The translations under genes and the position numbers were made by a program. Of a stretch of DNA of 14,056 nt, positions 7,724 through 14,056 are shown piece after piece. How positions within the stretch are numbered: position 1 is the first letter of the stretch; each line of letters starts with the position of its first letter. Under the pieces are notes generated by a model. It was not told the origin of the DNA and did not search any database. It saw nothing but the letters and a program-made list of their open reading frames with translations. The stretch comes from an uncultured Alkalilimnicola sp. (GTDB lineage Bacteria > Pseudomonadota > Gammaproteobacteria > Nitrococcales > AK92): the NCBI GenBank assembly GCA_937951875.1, contig CALGAN010000030.1, positions 1 through 14,056 on the forward strand, written 5' to 3'.

Positions 7724-8907
7724 AGCCGCGGCCCCATGCCCGGACCGCGCGGCGCGTTGCGCGAACTCGCCGGGCGGCCGCCGAGCACGACCTTGTCGCC
7801 CACCTGCAGGCCTTCCCGCACCTCGGCCAGATTGCGGTTGGTCACGCCCACCTTGACCCGGCGCGGCTGCGGACCCTGCTCGGTGAGCACCTGCGCCAGG
7901 TACTGATCGTCCGCGCCGCCGCTGGGCCGAAGCGCGTTCATCGGCACCACCGGCACGTTGCGGGCCTCGCCCAGGATGAAGAACACCTGCACGGTCATGT
8001 TCGACATGAGCAGCTGCTCGTCGTTGTCGACATCGACCAGCACGTTGTAGAGCACGACGTCGTTGACGATCTCCGGCGTCGGCTGCACCTGCCGCACCAC
8101 GCCGTGCCAGCGCCGGTCGGGCAGGCCCAGGGTGGTGAAGTACACCGGCATGCCGGGCTTGACCTTGTTCACGTCGGCCTCGGACACCTGGGCCCAGACG
8201 GTCATGGTGTCGAGATTGGCCACCTGCACGATCACCGGCGCCTGCTGGTTGGCGTTGACGGTCTGGCCCTCCAGCGTGGTCTGCGACACCACCGTGCCGG
8301 CCATGGGGGCGTAGATCTTGGTGTAGCCGAGGTTGGCCTCGTCGCCGGCGAGGGTGGCCTCGGCGGCCTTGATCTGGGCCTTGGTCGCTTCCACGCGGGC
8401 GATCGCCACCTGCAGCGAGGCTTCGTTCTCCTCCAGCGTCTGCTGGCTGATGGCGCGCGCTTCCTGCAGCCGGCGGTTGCGGGCGAGCTGCTGGCGCGCC
8501 AGCGCCAGCTCGGCTTCCTGCTGCCGCAGCTGGGCCCGCAGGTAATCGAGGTTGGCCTTGTTGTTGCGCACCCGGGTTTCGTACACGGTCGGGTCGATCT
8601 CGGCGATCAGCTGGCCCTTCTCCACCCGGTCGCCGATCTGCACGTGCACCTTCTTGAGCTGGCCCGACACCTGGGTGCCGACGTCGACGTAGTCCTTGGG
8701 CTTGAGCTTGCCCAGGGCGGTGACGGTTCTCTCGACGTCGCCCAGCTCGACCGTGGCGGTTAGCAGCGCCGGCTGATCCTTGGTGGCGAAGTAGCGCTGC
8801 GCGCCCAGACCGCCGCCGGCGGCGATCAGCAGCAGCGCCAGCGCCAGCCAGGGCAGGCGGCGCTTGCGCGAACGATTGGCTACGTTGGGCTTGGCTTGTT
8901 CTGACAT
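7720..8907 (-). CDS. macA: MacA, periplasmic adaptor subunit of the efflux pump
   Basis: The 395-residue protein is a membrane fusion protein. After a basic N-terminus, one membrane segment (about 19-37) anchors it in the inner membrane. The lipoyl half-motifs are at about 68-107 and 195-230 (the second with YAPMAGTVVSQTTLEGQTV). Between them is a long alpha-hairpin coiled coil (about 108-190), and beta-barrel and membrane-proximal domains follow to about 375. The C-terminus is Pro/Gly/Arg-rich. AAGGAT is found about 11 bases before the ATG. MacA bridges MacB and the outer-membrane duct and stimulates MacB ATPase. It is the first gene of its operon and is divergent from baeS, with 174 bases between the two starts. 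Confidence 0.94.
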   Translation of the reverse strand: MSEQAKPNVANRSRKRRLPWLALALLLIAAGGGLGAQRYFATKDQPALLTATVELGDVERTVTALGKLKPKDYVDVGTQVSGQLKKVHVQIGDRVEKGQLIAEIDPTVYETRVRNNKANLDYLRAQLRQQEAELALARQQLARNRRLQEARAISQQTLEENEASLQVAIARVEATKAQIKAAEATLAGDEANLGYTKIYAPMAGTVVSQTTLEGQTVNANQQAPVIVQVANLDTMTVWAQVSEADVNKVKPGMPVYFTTLGLPDRRWHGVVRQVQPTPEIVNDVVLYNVLVDVDNDEQLLMSNMTVQVFFILGEARNVPVVPMNALRPSGGADDQYLAQVLTEQGPQPRRVKVGVTNRNLAEVREGLQVGDKVVLGGRPASSRNAPRGPGMGPRL

Positions 8908-9081
8908 CGGCGCGGATATCCTTTAAGGCAAAGCTTATGCGGCGGCCGTCAACGGCAACAGAATCGCCCCGGATTGTGGAGAGATTTTGGAAGATGCATG
9001 GAAAGCCGGTGGTGTGTCTTGCCCGACGGCCGACGGCGGCTGTTAATAAGGCCGTCACGACCGGCTGCCCGGCGCAGGTTC
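8908..9081. promoter_or_regulatory. Divergent control region between macA and baeS
   Basis: The 174 bases between the two start codons must hold the promoters of both the pump operon and the two-component genes. On the plus strand, TTGCCC (9019-9024), a 17-base spacer and GTTAAT (9042-9047) form a plausible sigma-70 promoter for baeS, with four of six matches in each box. On the minus strand a TTGACG hexamer lies about 40 bases before macA without a convincing -10 partner. GGCCGTC or its complement GACGGCC occurs several times here, which could be operator half-sites or just GC-rich chance. Confidence 0.4.
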
Positions 9082-10500
9082 ATGAAGCTTGGTATTACCT
9101 CGAAACTGTTTCTCGCCATTCTCGCGACCAGCATGATCGTCGCGGTCGCCATGGGTGCGGCCGTGCGCTTCAGCTTCACGCGCGGCTTTCTCGGCTACGT
9201 CAACGAACAGGAATTGCAGCGGCTGGAGAGTCTTATACCCGAATTGGCCGAGGCGTATCAGGCGCGCGGCAGCTGGGAGTTCCTGCGCGAGAGCCCGCGG
9301 CACTGGTTTCGGCTGCTTAGGCCGCACGCCCGGGAGGAAGTTCCGGGCCCGCGCCACAAGCGGGAAGAACTGCGAACGGGTTCCGAGGGACCGGCGGAAT
9401 CGGACCTGATCGGCCTGAACATGCGCCTGGCGCTGCTGGACGAGCAGCGGCGGGTGGTCATCGGCAATCCGCGCATCGGTGACGAGGCCGAGCTGCGCCC
9501 CATCGTGGTGGAGGGGCGCACCGTCGGCTGGCTGGCCGTGCTGCCGTTCCGCCAGGTCACCAGCGCCGCCGCCCTGCGCTTCCAGGAGCAGCAGCTCATG
9601 GCGAGCTGGGTGATCGGCGCGTTGACGCTGCTGCTGGCGGCGGCGGTGGCGATCTGGCTGGCGCGGATGTTCCTGGCGCCGGTCAAGCGCATCGCCGACG
9701 CCACCCATCGGCTGGCCGCCGGCGATTACACCACGCGGGTGCGGGTGGGCAGCGGCGACGAGCTCGGCCGGCTGGCCGAGGATTTCAACCGTCTGGCCGT
9801 GACCCTGGAGCGTAACGAGCAGCTGCGCCGCGCCTTCATGGCCGACATCTCGCACGAGCTGCGCACGCCGCTGGCGGTGCTGCGCGGCGAGCTGGAGGCG
9901 ATCGAGGACGGGGTGCGGCCGATGAGCCCGGAGTCGGTGAAATCGCTACAGGGCGAGGTGGCGACCCTGGGCAAGCTGGTGGACGATCTCTACGAGCTGT
10001 CGCTGGCCGACGTGGGCGCGCTGACCTACCGCAAGACCGCGCTCGATCTGGCCGAGCCGCTGACCCAGGCGCTGGAGGGCTTCCGCGAGCGGCTGGCGGA
10101 AAGGCGGATTGCGTTGGAGACGGTGCTGCCGCCGGCCGGTACACTGACCGTGCTGGCCGATCCCGATCGTTTGCGCCAGCTGTTCAACAACCTGTTGGAG
10201 AACACCGTGCGCTACACCGACCCTGGCGGGCGGCTGCGGGTCGAGGCGCGCTGCGAGCGCGGCCGGGTGCGGATCGACTTCCAGGACTCCGCGCCCGGCG
10301 TGCCGGAGGAGCTGCTGCCGCGGCTGTTCGAGCGCCTGTTCCGGGTCGAGGGTTCGCGCAGCCGCGCCGGCGGCGGCGCCGGGCTGGGGCTCGCCATCTG
10401 CCGCAGCATCGTGCAGGCGCACGACGGCGAGATCGACGCCCGGCCGTCGCCGCTGGGTGGGGTGTGGGTCCACGTCAGCCTGCCTGAATACCGGGGGTGA
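9082..10500 (+). CDS. baeS: BaeS-like sensor histidine kinase
   Basis: The 472-residue protein starts at the ATG at 9082; an upstream TTG at 8974 would add 36 residues before the GITSKLFLAILAT membrane anchor and is not needed. The order is TM1 (about 9-29), periplasmic sensor (30-172), TM2 (173-195), HAMP (about 196-248), HisKA with ADISHELRTPLAVLRGELEA and phosphoacceptor His258, then an ATP-binding domain with N box NNLLENTVRYT (Asn374), DSAPGV (402-407), LFERLFR and GGAGLGLAI (431-439). The DSAPGV and EGSRSRAGGGAGLGLAIC blocks closely follow E. coli BaeS as I recall it. BaeS senses envelope stress and phosphorylates BaeR, which in E. coli induces mdtABC, acrD and spy. Here it sits beside macAB, suggesting local control of that pump. 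Its stop lies five bases before baeR. Confidence 0.93.
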   Translation: MKLGITSKLFLAILATSMIVAVAMGAAVRFSFTRGFLGYVNEQELQRLESLIPELAEAYQARGSWEFLRESPRHWFRLLRPHAREEVPGPRHKREELRTGSEGPAESDLIGLNMRLALLDEQRRVVIGNPRIGDEAELRPIVVEGRTVGWLAVLPFRQVTSAAALRFQEQQLMASWVIGALTLLLAAAVAIWLARMFLAPVKRIADATHRLAAGDYTTRVRVGSGDELGRLAEDFNRLAVTLERNEQLRRAFMADISHELRTPLAVLRGELEAIEDGVRPMSPESVKSLQGEVATLGKLVDDLYELSLADVGALTYRKTALDLAEPLTQALEGFRERLAERRIALETVLPPAGTLTVLADPDRLRQLFNNLLENTVRYTDPGGRLRVEARCERGRVRIDFQDSAPGVPEELLPRLFERLFRVEGSRSRAGGGAGLGLAICRSIVQAHDGEIDARPSPLGGVWVHVSLPEYRG

Positions 10501-10505
10501 AACCC

Positions 10506-10803
10506 ATGACGACCGCCGATCGACCGGCCCGTGTCCTGATCGTCGAGGACGAACCCAAGCTGGCCGCGCTGCTGGCCGATTACCTGAAGGCCGCCGGCTA
10601 CGACACCGCGCGGCTGGCCGACGGCCGCGAAGTGGTACCGGCGGTGAAGGCCGATCCGCCCGATCTGATCCTGCTCGACCTCATGCTGCCCGGCCGCGAC
10701 GGCCTGGAAGTGTGCCGCGAGCTGCGCGGCTTCAGCGAGGTGCCGGTGATCATGGTCACCGCGCGGGTGGAGGAGATCGACCGCCTGCTGGGCCTGGAGC
10801 TGG
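10506..10803 (+). pseudogene. baeR: BaeR-like response regulator, cut off in the receiver domain
   Basis: From the ATG at 10506, 99 residues match a BaeR receiver: acidic pocket VEDE (Glu14, Asp15, Glu16), phosphoacceptor Asp58 in LILLDLMLPGRDGLEVC, Thr85 in MVTA, and EEIDRLLGLEL at the end. In the family this is followed by GADDYICKP and then a winged-helix DNA-binding domain, giving about 235-240 residues in all. Here the sequence changes abruptly to DDALLREDLG and a low-complexity acidic run. That run is the antisense reading of a fliD gene start. The invariant Lys and the whole DNA-binding domain are missing, so the fragment could not regulate transcription as it stands. The cut is best explained by a join of unrelated DNA (see 10785-10803); the intact gene probably exists in the source genome. 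Confidence 0.9.
10785..10803. other. Join between two unrelated DNA segments
   Basis: The 19 bases CTGCTGGGCCTGGAGCTGG fit both neighbours. Read forwards they give LLGLEL of BaeR; read in reverse they give the QLQAQQ of a FliD-like protein, with codon boundaries in register. To the left only baeR makes sense, to the right only fliD. No insertion sequence, target-site duplication, integrase or tRNA is seen at the break. The exact base of the join cannot be fixed inside this shared stretch. Confidence 0.8.
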
Positions 10804-10919
10804 ACGATGCGCTGCTGCGCGAGGACCTTGGGGCGGGAGGCGACCTGGATGAGCTGGTTGATGAGGGAGCCGGTATCGATGCCGCTGAAGATGCCGACGC
10901 CGGTGGTGATGCCGCTCAT
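10785..10919 (-). pseudogene. fliD: FliD flagellar cap protein, N-terminal fragment only
   Basis: From the ATG at 10919 the minus strand encodes about 42-45 residues beginning MSGITTGVGIFSGIDTGSL and continuing INQLIQVASRPKVLAQQRIVQLQ. This is the conserved start of FliD (hook-associated protein 2): a G-x-FSGIDT turn, then the amphipathic helix of the N-terminal D0 domain ending in a RP motif. FliD caps the flagellar filament and guides flagellin folding; full proteins are commonly 400-900 residues. GGAG lies 9 bases upstream. After the shared stretch the frame enters the antisense of baeR and loses any resemblance, so the rest of fliD is absent. The style of the sequence (GIFSGIDTGSLINQL) recalls Planctomycetes, a resemblance I judge from memory only. 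Confidence 0.82.
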
Positions 10920-10923
10920 TCCA

Positions 10924-11157
10924 TCAGGCTCCGCGCAGCTGCGCCCGTGAGGCCGGAGGGCCGAGGACGGATCCGGGCCCCGGCGCCATGTACCGGTGGC
11001 GGGGGCGGTCGAGGCCCAGGCGGCGGAGGCGGGCGCAGTCGAGCACCCACGCCGCGAGGGTCCGGTGGAACATCCGCGCGATCTCGGCCCCGATGGGGGA
11101 GTCGCACGCGGCGGAACGGATCTCGCCAGACTGGCCCTGGTCGGGCTGTTTGAGCAC
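10924..11157 (-). CDS. Possible 77-residue protein upstream of fliD, unrecognised
   Basis: A GTG at 11157 preceded by AAGGAG with seven bases between opens a 77-residue frame that starts (M)LKQPDQGQSGEIRSAACD and ends RAQLRGA, with TGA at 10924-10926, four bases before the fliD ATG. The middle part (about 22-50) could form a helix with LAAWVLDCARLRRLGL. The ribosome binding site and the tight spacing to fliD argue for a real gene in an operon with it. Against it stand the Arg/Pro-rich end, another open frame on the same strand and the absence of any family I recognise. It may instead be a leader. Confidence 0.4.
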   Translation of the reverse strand: MLKQPDQGQSGEIRSAACDSPIGAEIARMFHRTLAAWVLDCARLRRLGLDRPRHRYMAPGPGSVLGPPASRAQLRGA

Positions 11158-11340
11158 GGCCGGTCTCCTTCCCTGGCCGGACTGGTCCGATGTTCCATCG
11201 GCCGTCCGTGCGGGTGGACTGCAAAGCCGCCGCCGAACAGGCGCCAAGAGCCGGAGGCGGCGGCTCGCCGTGTGCTCATCGGCCCGTTTGGGGGGCGGCT
11301 TTGGTCCGGAAACCGGCGGGCGGCCGGGGCGCGCAAGAAG

Positions 11341-11364
11341 AACGCCGGCGCGTGGGCCGGCGTT
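11341..11364 (-). terminator. Hairpin terminator after the secreted DUF3352-like gene
   Basis: AACGCCGGC (11341-11349) and GCCGGCGTT (11356-11364) form a perfect 9-bp stem with the six-base loop GCGTGG. On the minus strand it lies 28 bases past the TAG of the 614-residue protein gene, and CTTCTTGCG follows the stem. The stem and position fit an intrinsic terminator, though the T tract is weak. It would separate that gene from the fliD transcript. Confidence 0.6.
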
Positions 11365-11392
11365 GGGGGGAGGGCTGGATTGGGATCGGGGC

Positions 11393-13237
11393 CTACTCGG
11401 GGCGGAGGATGATGGCGCGGCCGCGGAAGCCGTCGGGGGTCGGGCGGATCTCCATGACGGAGTCGCCCAGGTGCTCGAGCAGGATCTCCATCGGCGGGAG
11501 GTTCTTTCGCCACTTCGGCTGGCTCTCGCGGAAGTCGGCGAGGAACTCCTCCATGGTCTCGGCGTCAACGCCCCACTGCTGGAGCTGGGCGGCGAAGGCC
11601 TTCTCCGCGTTCTGGGTCGACCAGTACTCCCAGGCGAGGGACTCGTCGAAGTTGTCGTAGTAGTAGAACGCGGCGTTGCCGGCCAGGGGGCGGACGGCGC
11701 GGGTGAAGCGGTCGGCGCCGGCGAGGCGCGGGGTCTCGGGGCGGGAGGCGAGGCGGAGGGCGTTCTCGATCGCCTCGGTGGGGCCGATGAAGACGTGATC
11801 GAAGCCGATGGCGATGGAGGGCTGCCCGGGGTTCTGCCCTTCGAAGATCTGGTTGCCCTCGAAGTCGCGCGGCGTGAACTGGAGCATCGGGGCGAAGCCG
11901 TTGAGAGAGTTGGCCAGCGCCAGCGGGTCCACGAGCCGGATGGCGACGAAGGCGGAGGCGCTGTCGGGGCCGAGGGGGCGGTCGAGCGTCCGGACGACGT
12001 GCATCTGCGAGCCGAGGGAGCCCAGGATGGGGGCGACGGCCTGGTCGAACCCGGCGAGGATCTGCTGCTGCATCTCGGGGGGGAGGGCCCGGATGAGGGC
12101 GCGGAGGAGTTCGGTGACGCGGTCGAAGCGCAGCGCGAGGGACCAGACGCCCAGGGCGTCGGCGGGGACGAAGGCGGGGGGATCGAAGGTGACCAGGCCG
12201 TCATCGAGCAGGTTGAGCAGGCCGCGTTTCTCGGGGGCGAGCACGGCGAAGCTCTGCTCCATCACGCCGGCGTCCGTGTCGAAGCGAACGCCGATCCCCG
12301 CGGCCTCGATGGCGCCGATGCCCAGGGCGCCGACGACGGCCTCGGGCGAAAGGGGGACGGGGAGCATGCTCATCGGGGTCTCGAAGCCCTCCTGGAGGGT
12401 GGCGCGGACGTAGGGGCTGGCGATGGCGATGATGAGGGCGTGCTGACCGGCGGGGTGCTGGGCCGCGGCCGTCCGGTAGACGGGGAGTTCGCCGATGGCG
12501 TCGGCGCGGCCGCCGGCGAGACGGTCGATGGCCTGCTCCAGCGCGGGGCGGTTGGTGGAGACGACGACGCACCCCTCGGCATGCGCGATCATCAGCGTCC
12601 TGAAGGCGTCCAGCGAGCGGTCGGATTCGGGGGCGAACTCGTCGTCGCCGCGCAGCGCATCCGCGTCGGGCTCGATGATCTTGACGATGGTGATGGGGAC
12701 TTCGTCGTGCTCATCGTCGTCGAGGGTGAGGTGACCGGCGGCCTCGAGTCGTTCCAGGGCGTCCTGGATGGTCTCGAAGACGGCCCCGGCGTCCTCGCCG
12801 AACTCGGCGATGAGGATGCCCTGGACGCGGTCGACCTGCTCGTTGTTGTCGCCGGGGTTGGGGACCTTGGCGGGGAAGAGAGCGAGGCCGGCGGCGCCGG
12901 TGGGCTCGCGGAGGTCCTCCGGGTCGATGTTCTCGGCGAACCAGCCCCAGGGGCCGCCGCGGCCGTCCTCGTCGGAGAGTTCTTCCTTGAACATGGAGAT
13001 GAGGAAGCCGCGGACCTGGGGCTCCGCCCAGAGGCGGCCCAGGCCGGAGCGGTCGAGGGCCGCCTTGGCGGCGGGGTAGTCGGGGATGGAGAGGATGAAG
13101 AAACTGTCGCGAGGGGCGACCTCGGTGATGCCGATGCGCTCGGCGCGCTCGACCTGCGCCGCGACGGGAGCGACGATGAGAGCGGCGGCCGCGACCGCGA
13201 TGCTTGCTAGACCAAACCGACGCCTGGATGTGGCCAT
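11393..13237 (-). CDS. Secreted DUF3352-like protein, function unknown
   Basis: The 614-residue protein starts at an ATG with GGAAAGGG eight bases upstream. A basic start (MATSRRRF) and a hydrophobic stretch ending APVAAQ form a signal peptide with probable cleavage near residue 27. The mature protein is acidic and has no membrane segment or lipobox. The pattern APRDSFFILSIPDYPAAKAAL followed by LGRLWAEPQVRGFL resembles the start of DUF3352-type proteins, which are common in Planctomycetes and Cyanobacteria. Later repeats of the same kind of strand-helix unit (LGVWSLALRFDRVTELLRAL, SAFVAIRLVDPLALANSLNG) suggest two related halves. No catalytic motif is visible. It follows the protease gene by 126 bases on the same strand and may share its transcript. 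The family call is from pattern memory, not a search. Confidence 0.75.
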   Translation of the reverse strand: MATSRRRFGLASIAVAAAALIVAPVAAQVERAERIGITEVAPRDSFFILSIPDYPAAKAALDRSGLGRLWAEPQVRGFLISMFKEELSDEDGRGGPWGWFAENIDPEDLREPTGAAGLALFPAKVPNPGDNNEQVDRVQGILIAEFGEDAGAVFETIQDALERLEAAGHLTLDDDEHDEVPITIVKIIEPDADALRGDDEFAPESDRSLDAFRTLMIAHAEGCVVVSTNRPALEQAIDRLAGGRADAIGELPVYRTAAAQHPAGQHALIIAIASPYVRATLQEGFETPMSMLPVPLSPEAVVGALGIGAIEAAGIGVRFDTDAGVMEQSFAVLAPEKRGLLNLLDDGLVTFDPPAFVPADALGVWSLALRFDRVTELLRALIRALPPEMQQQILAGFDQAVAPILGSLGSQMHVVRTLDRPLGPDSASAFVAIRLVDPLALANSLNGFAPMLQFTPRDFEGNQIFEGQNPGQPSIAIGFDHVFIGPTEAIENALRLASRPETPRLAGADRFTRAVRPLAGNAAFYYYDNFDESLAWEYWSTQNAEKAFAAQLQQWGVDAETMEEFLADFRESQPKWRKNLPPMEILLEHLGDSVMEIRPTPDGFRGRAIILRPE

Positions 13238-13363
13238 ACGACGCCCTTTCCGCGCTGAGAACCGACCACCCGCAGCGGGCGATCATGAGCGAGACTGGGG
13301 TTCGGCGGGCGTCCGTGCTGAGCCACGCGAGTCAGGGGGCGTCCGCGCGATGGAAGGGAGAAC

Positions 13364-14056
13364 TTACTGTCCGGGGGAAGAATCGTCCAATGCGGCGGGG
13401 GTTCCCCAGAGGGTCCGCCTGGGGGGCTCGTTGTACATGTAGCCGCTGTTGGGATTCTCCTTGTCGAAGGCGAAGGCGTCGCGGTTGCGGATGAAGTCGC
13501 GGACGTAGCGGGCGGGGATGGCGAAGTTGAGGCCCTCGCCGAGGGGGATGCCCATGTTGGTGACGCCGATGACCTCGCCGCGGTCGTTGAAGAGGGGGCC
13601 GCCGGAGTTGCCGGGGTTGATCTGCGTATCCGTCTGGATGTAGGAGATTCCGCCGAAGGAGCGCTGGGTGGTGGAGATGACGCCGCGGCTGAGCGTGCGC
13701 TCGAGGCCGAGCGGCGCGCCGATGGCGAAGACGTCCTGCCCGGCGGCGAGGTGCTCGGAGTCCTGGAGGTAGACGGTGGGGAAGGGACGGCCGTCGCGGG
13801 GCTTGAGGCGGAGCAGGGCGAGGTCGAGGTGGTTGTTGACGGCGACGATCTCGACGTCCTCGAAGAGTTCGCGCCGGAAGTCCCGCTCGCCCTGGGTGAA
13901 GAGGGTGACCTTGATCTTGCGCTCGCCCTGCACGACGTGGGCGTTGGTGATCATGTAGCCGTCGGGGTGGATGATGAACCCGGAGCCGGTGCCGGAGGGG
14001 GTGGTGACGAGGACGACGGCCTCGCCGAAGCGCTTCGCGAGTTCCTGCGGGGCCCG
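13364..14056 (-). CDS. Trypsin-like serine protease of the HtrA/DegP type (5' end outside window)
   Basis: The frame is open to the right edge, and 230 residues to the TAA at 13364-13366 are visible. The signal peptide and the first part are beyond the window. Counting from the edge, the catalytic triad is His40 in ITNAHVV, Asp78 in NNHLDLALLRL and Ser151 in the GNSGGPL loop. The surrounding blocks (GTGSGFIIHPDGY, TDTQINPGNSGGPLFN, GLNFAIPARYV) are typical of HtrA proteases, which degrade or refold damaged envelope proteins. The protein ends about 45 residues after the protease core, in a Pro- and Asn-rich tail, so it has no C-terminal PDZ domain, unlike DegP or DegS. An N-terminal domain outside the window cannot be excluded. 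The next gene on the strand is the secreted DUF3352-like protein. Confidence 0.9.
   Translation of the reverse strand, partial: RAPQELAKRFGEAVVLVTTPSGTGSGFIIHPDGYMITNAHVVQGERKIKVTLFTQGERDFRRELFEDVEIVAVNNHLDLALLRLKPRDGRPFPTVYLQDSEHLAAGQDVFAIGAPLGLERTLSRGVISTTQRSFGGISYIQTDTQINPGNSGGPLFNDRGEVIGVTNMGIPLGEGLNFAIPARYVRDFIRNRDAFAFDKENPNSGYMYNEPPRRTLWGTPAALDDSSPGQ

Noticed and set aside
5771..9058. A very long minus-strand frame of 1095 codons that would fuse a long N-terminal part to MacB
   Set aside because: The part upstream of 7723 is the macA gene read in another frame and is low-complexity Arg/Gly/Ala. MacB begins at 7723 with an ATGA overlap to macA.
10804..11153. An acidic C-terminal extension of the response regulator (118 extra residues)
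   Set aside because: It is antisense to fliD and to the sequence upstream of fliD, not a new effector domain.
10988..13210. A forward frame of 740 codons opposite the secreted DUF3352-like gene
   Set aside because: Its product is Gly/Val/Asp/Glu-rich without family resemblance, and the minus strand has a signal peptide, a good ribosome binding site and a terminator. It is a shadow caused by high GC.
1..14056. tRNA, rRNA, CRISPR arrays, insertion sequences and prophage genes
   Set aside because: I looked for regularly spaced repeats, transposase or integrase motifs and conserved RNA stretches and saw none in the window.

Overview
The window reads as two unrelated genomes joined head to head. 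Positions 1 to about 10803 look gammaproteobacterial: a MacAB-type efflux operon with a NodT-type outer-membrane channel, a BaeS/BaeR two-component pair, an OmpA/DUF4398 lipoprotein pair and a GGDEF enzyme. From about 10785 to the end the genes look like those of a planctomycete, probably of the Phycisphaerae type: the first codons of a flagellar cap protein FliD, a secreted DUF3352-like protein and a trypsin-like protease. Both halves are GC-rich. The taxonomic calls are inference from protein family resemblance.

Left part, in order. A short C-terminal tail of a plus-strand gene is followed by about 240 bases without a convincing gene. Then come two minus-strand lipoprotein genes (DUF4398, then DUF4398-like plus OmpA) coupled by an ATGA overlap. 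Next are a 65-residue membrane protein gene with a strong hairpin after it and a small alpha/beta hydrolase gene, both on the minus strand. Divergent from these is a seven-TM/PAS/GGDEF diguanylate cyclase. It converges, with stop codons overlapping, on the minus-strand operon macA-macB-nodT/tolC-like. Divergent from macA, across 174 bases, is baeS followed by baeR.

The efflux operon would make a tripartite pump: MacA as periplasmic adaptor, MacB as inner-membrane ABC transporter and the NodT-type lipoprotein as outer-membrane exit duct. The BaeS-like envelope-stress kinase beside it is a plausible regulator of the pump.

The baeR gene stops matching its family in the middle of the receiver domain, after residue 99. 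On the other strand, fliD stops matching its family at the same place. The two share about 19 bases there in aligned codon register. There is no transposase, repeat or integrase at the break. The simplest reading is an assembly chimera over a short shared sequence, although a real rearrangement cannot be excluded from sequence alone. Right of the join all genes are on the minus strand: a protease (its start lies beyond the window), a 614-residue secreted protein with a terminator-like hairpin, a doubtful 77-residue ORF, and the fliD start.

I do not see a convincing undescribed system. The main value of the window is the join and the regulator-next-to-pump layout.
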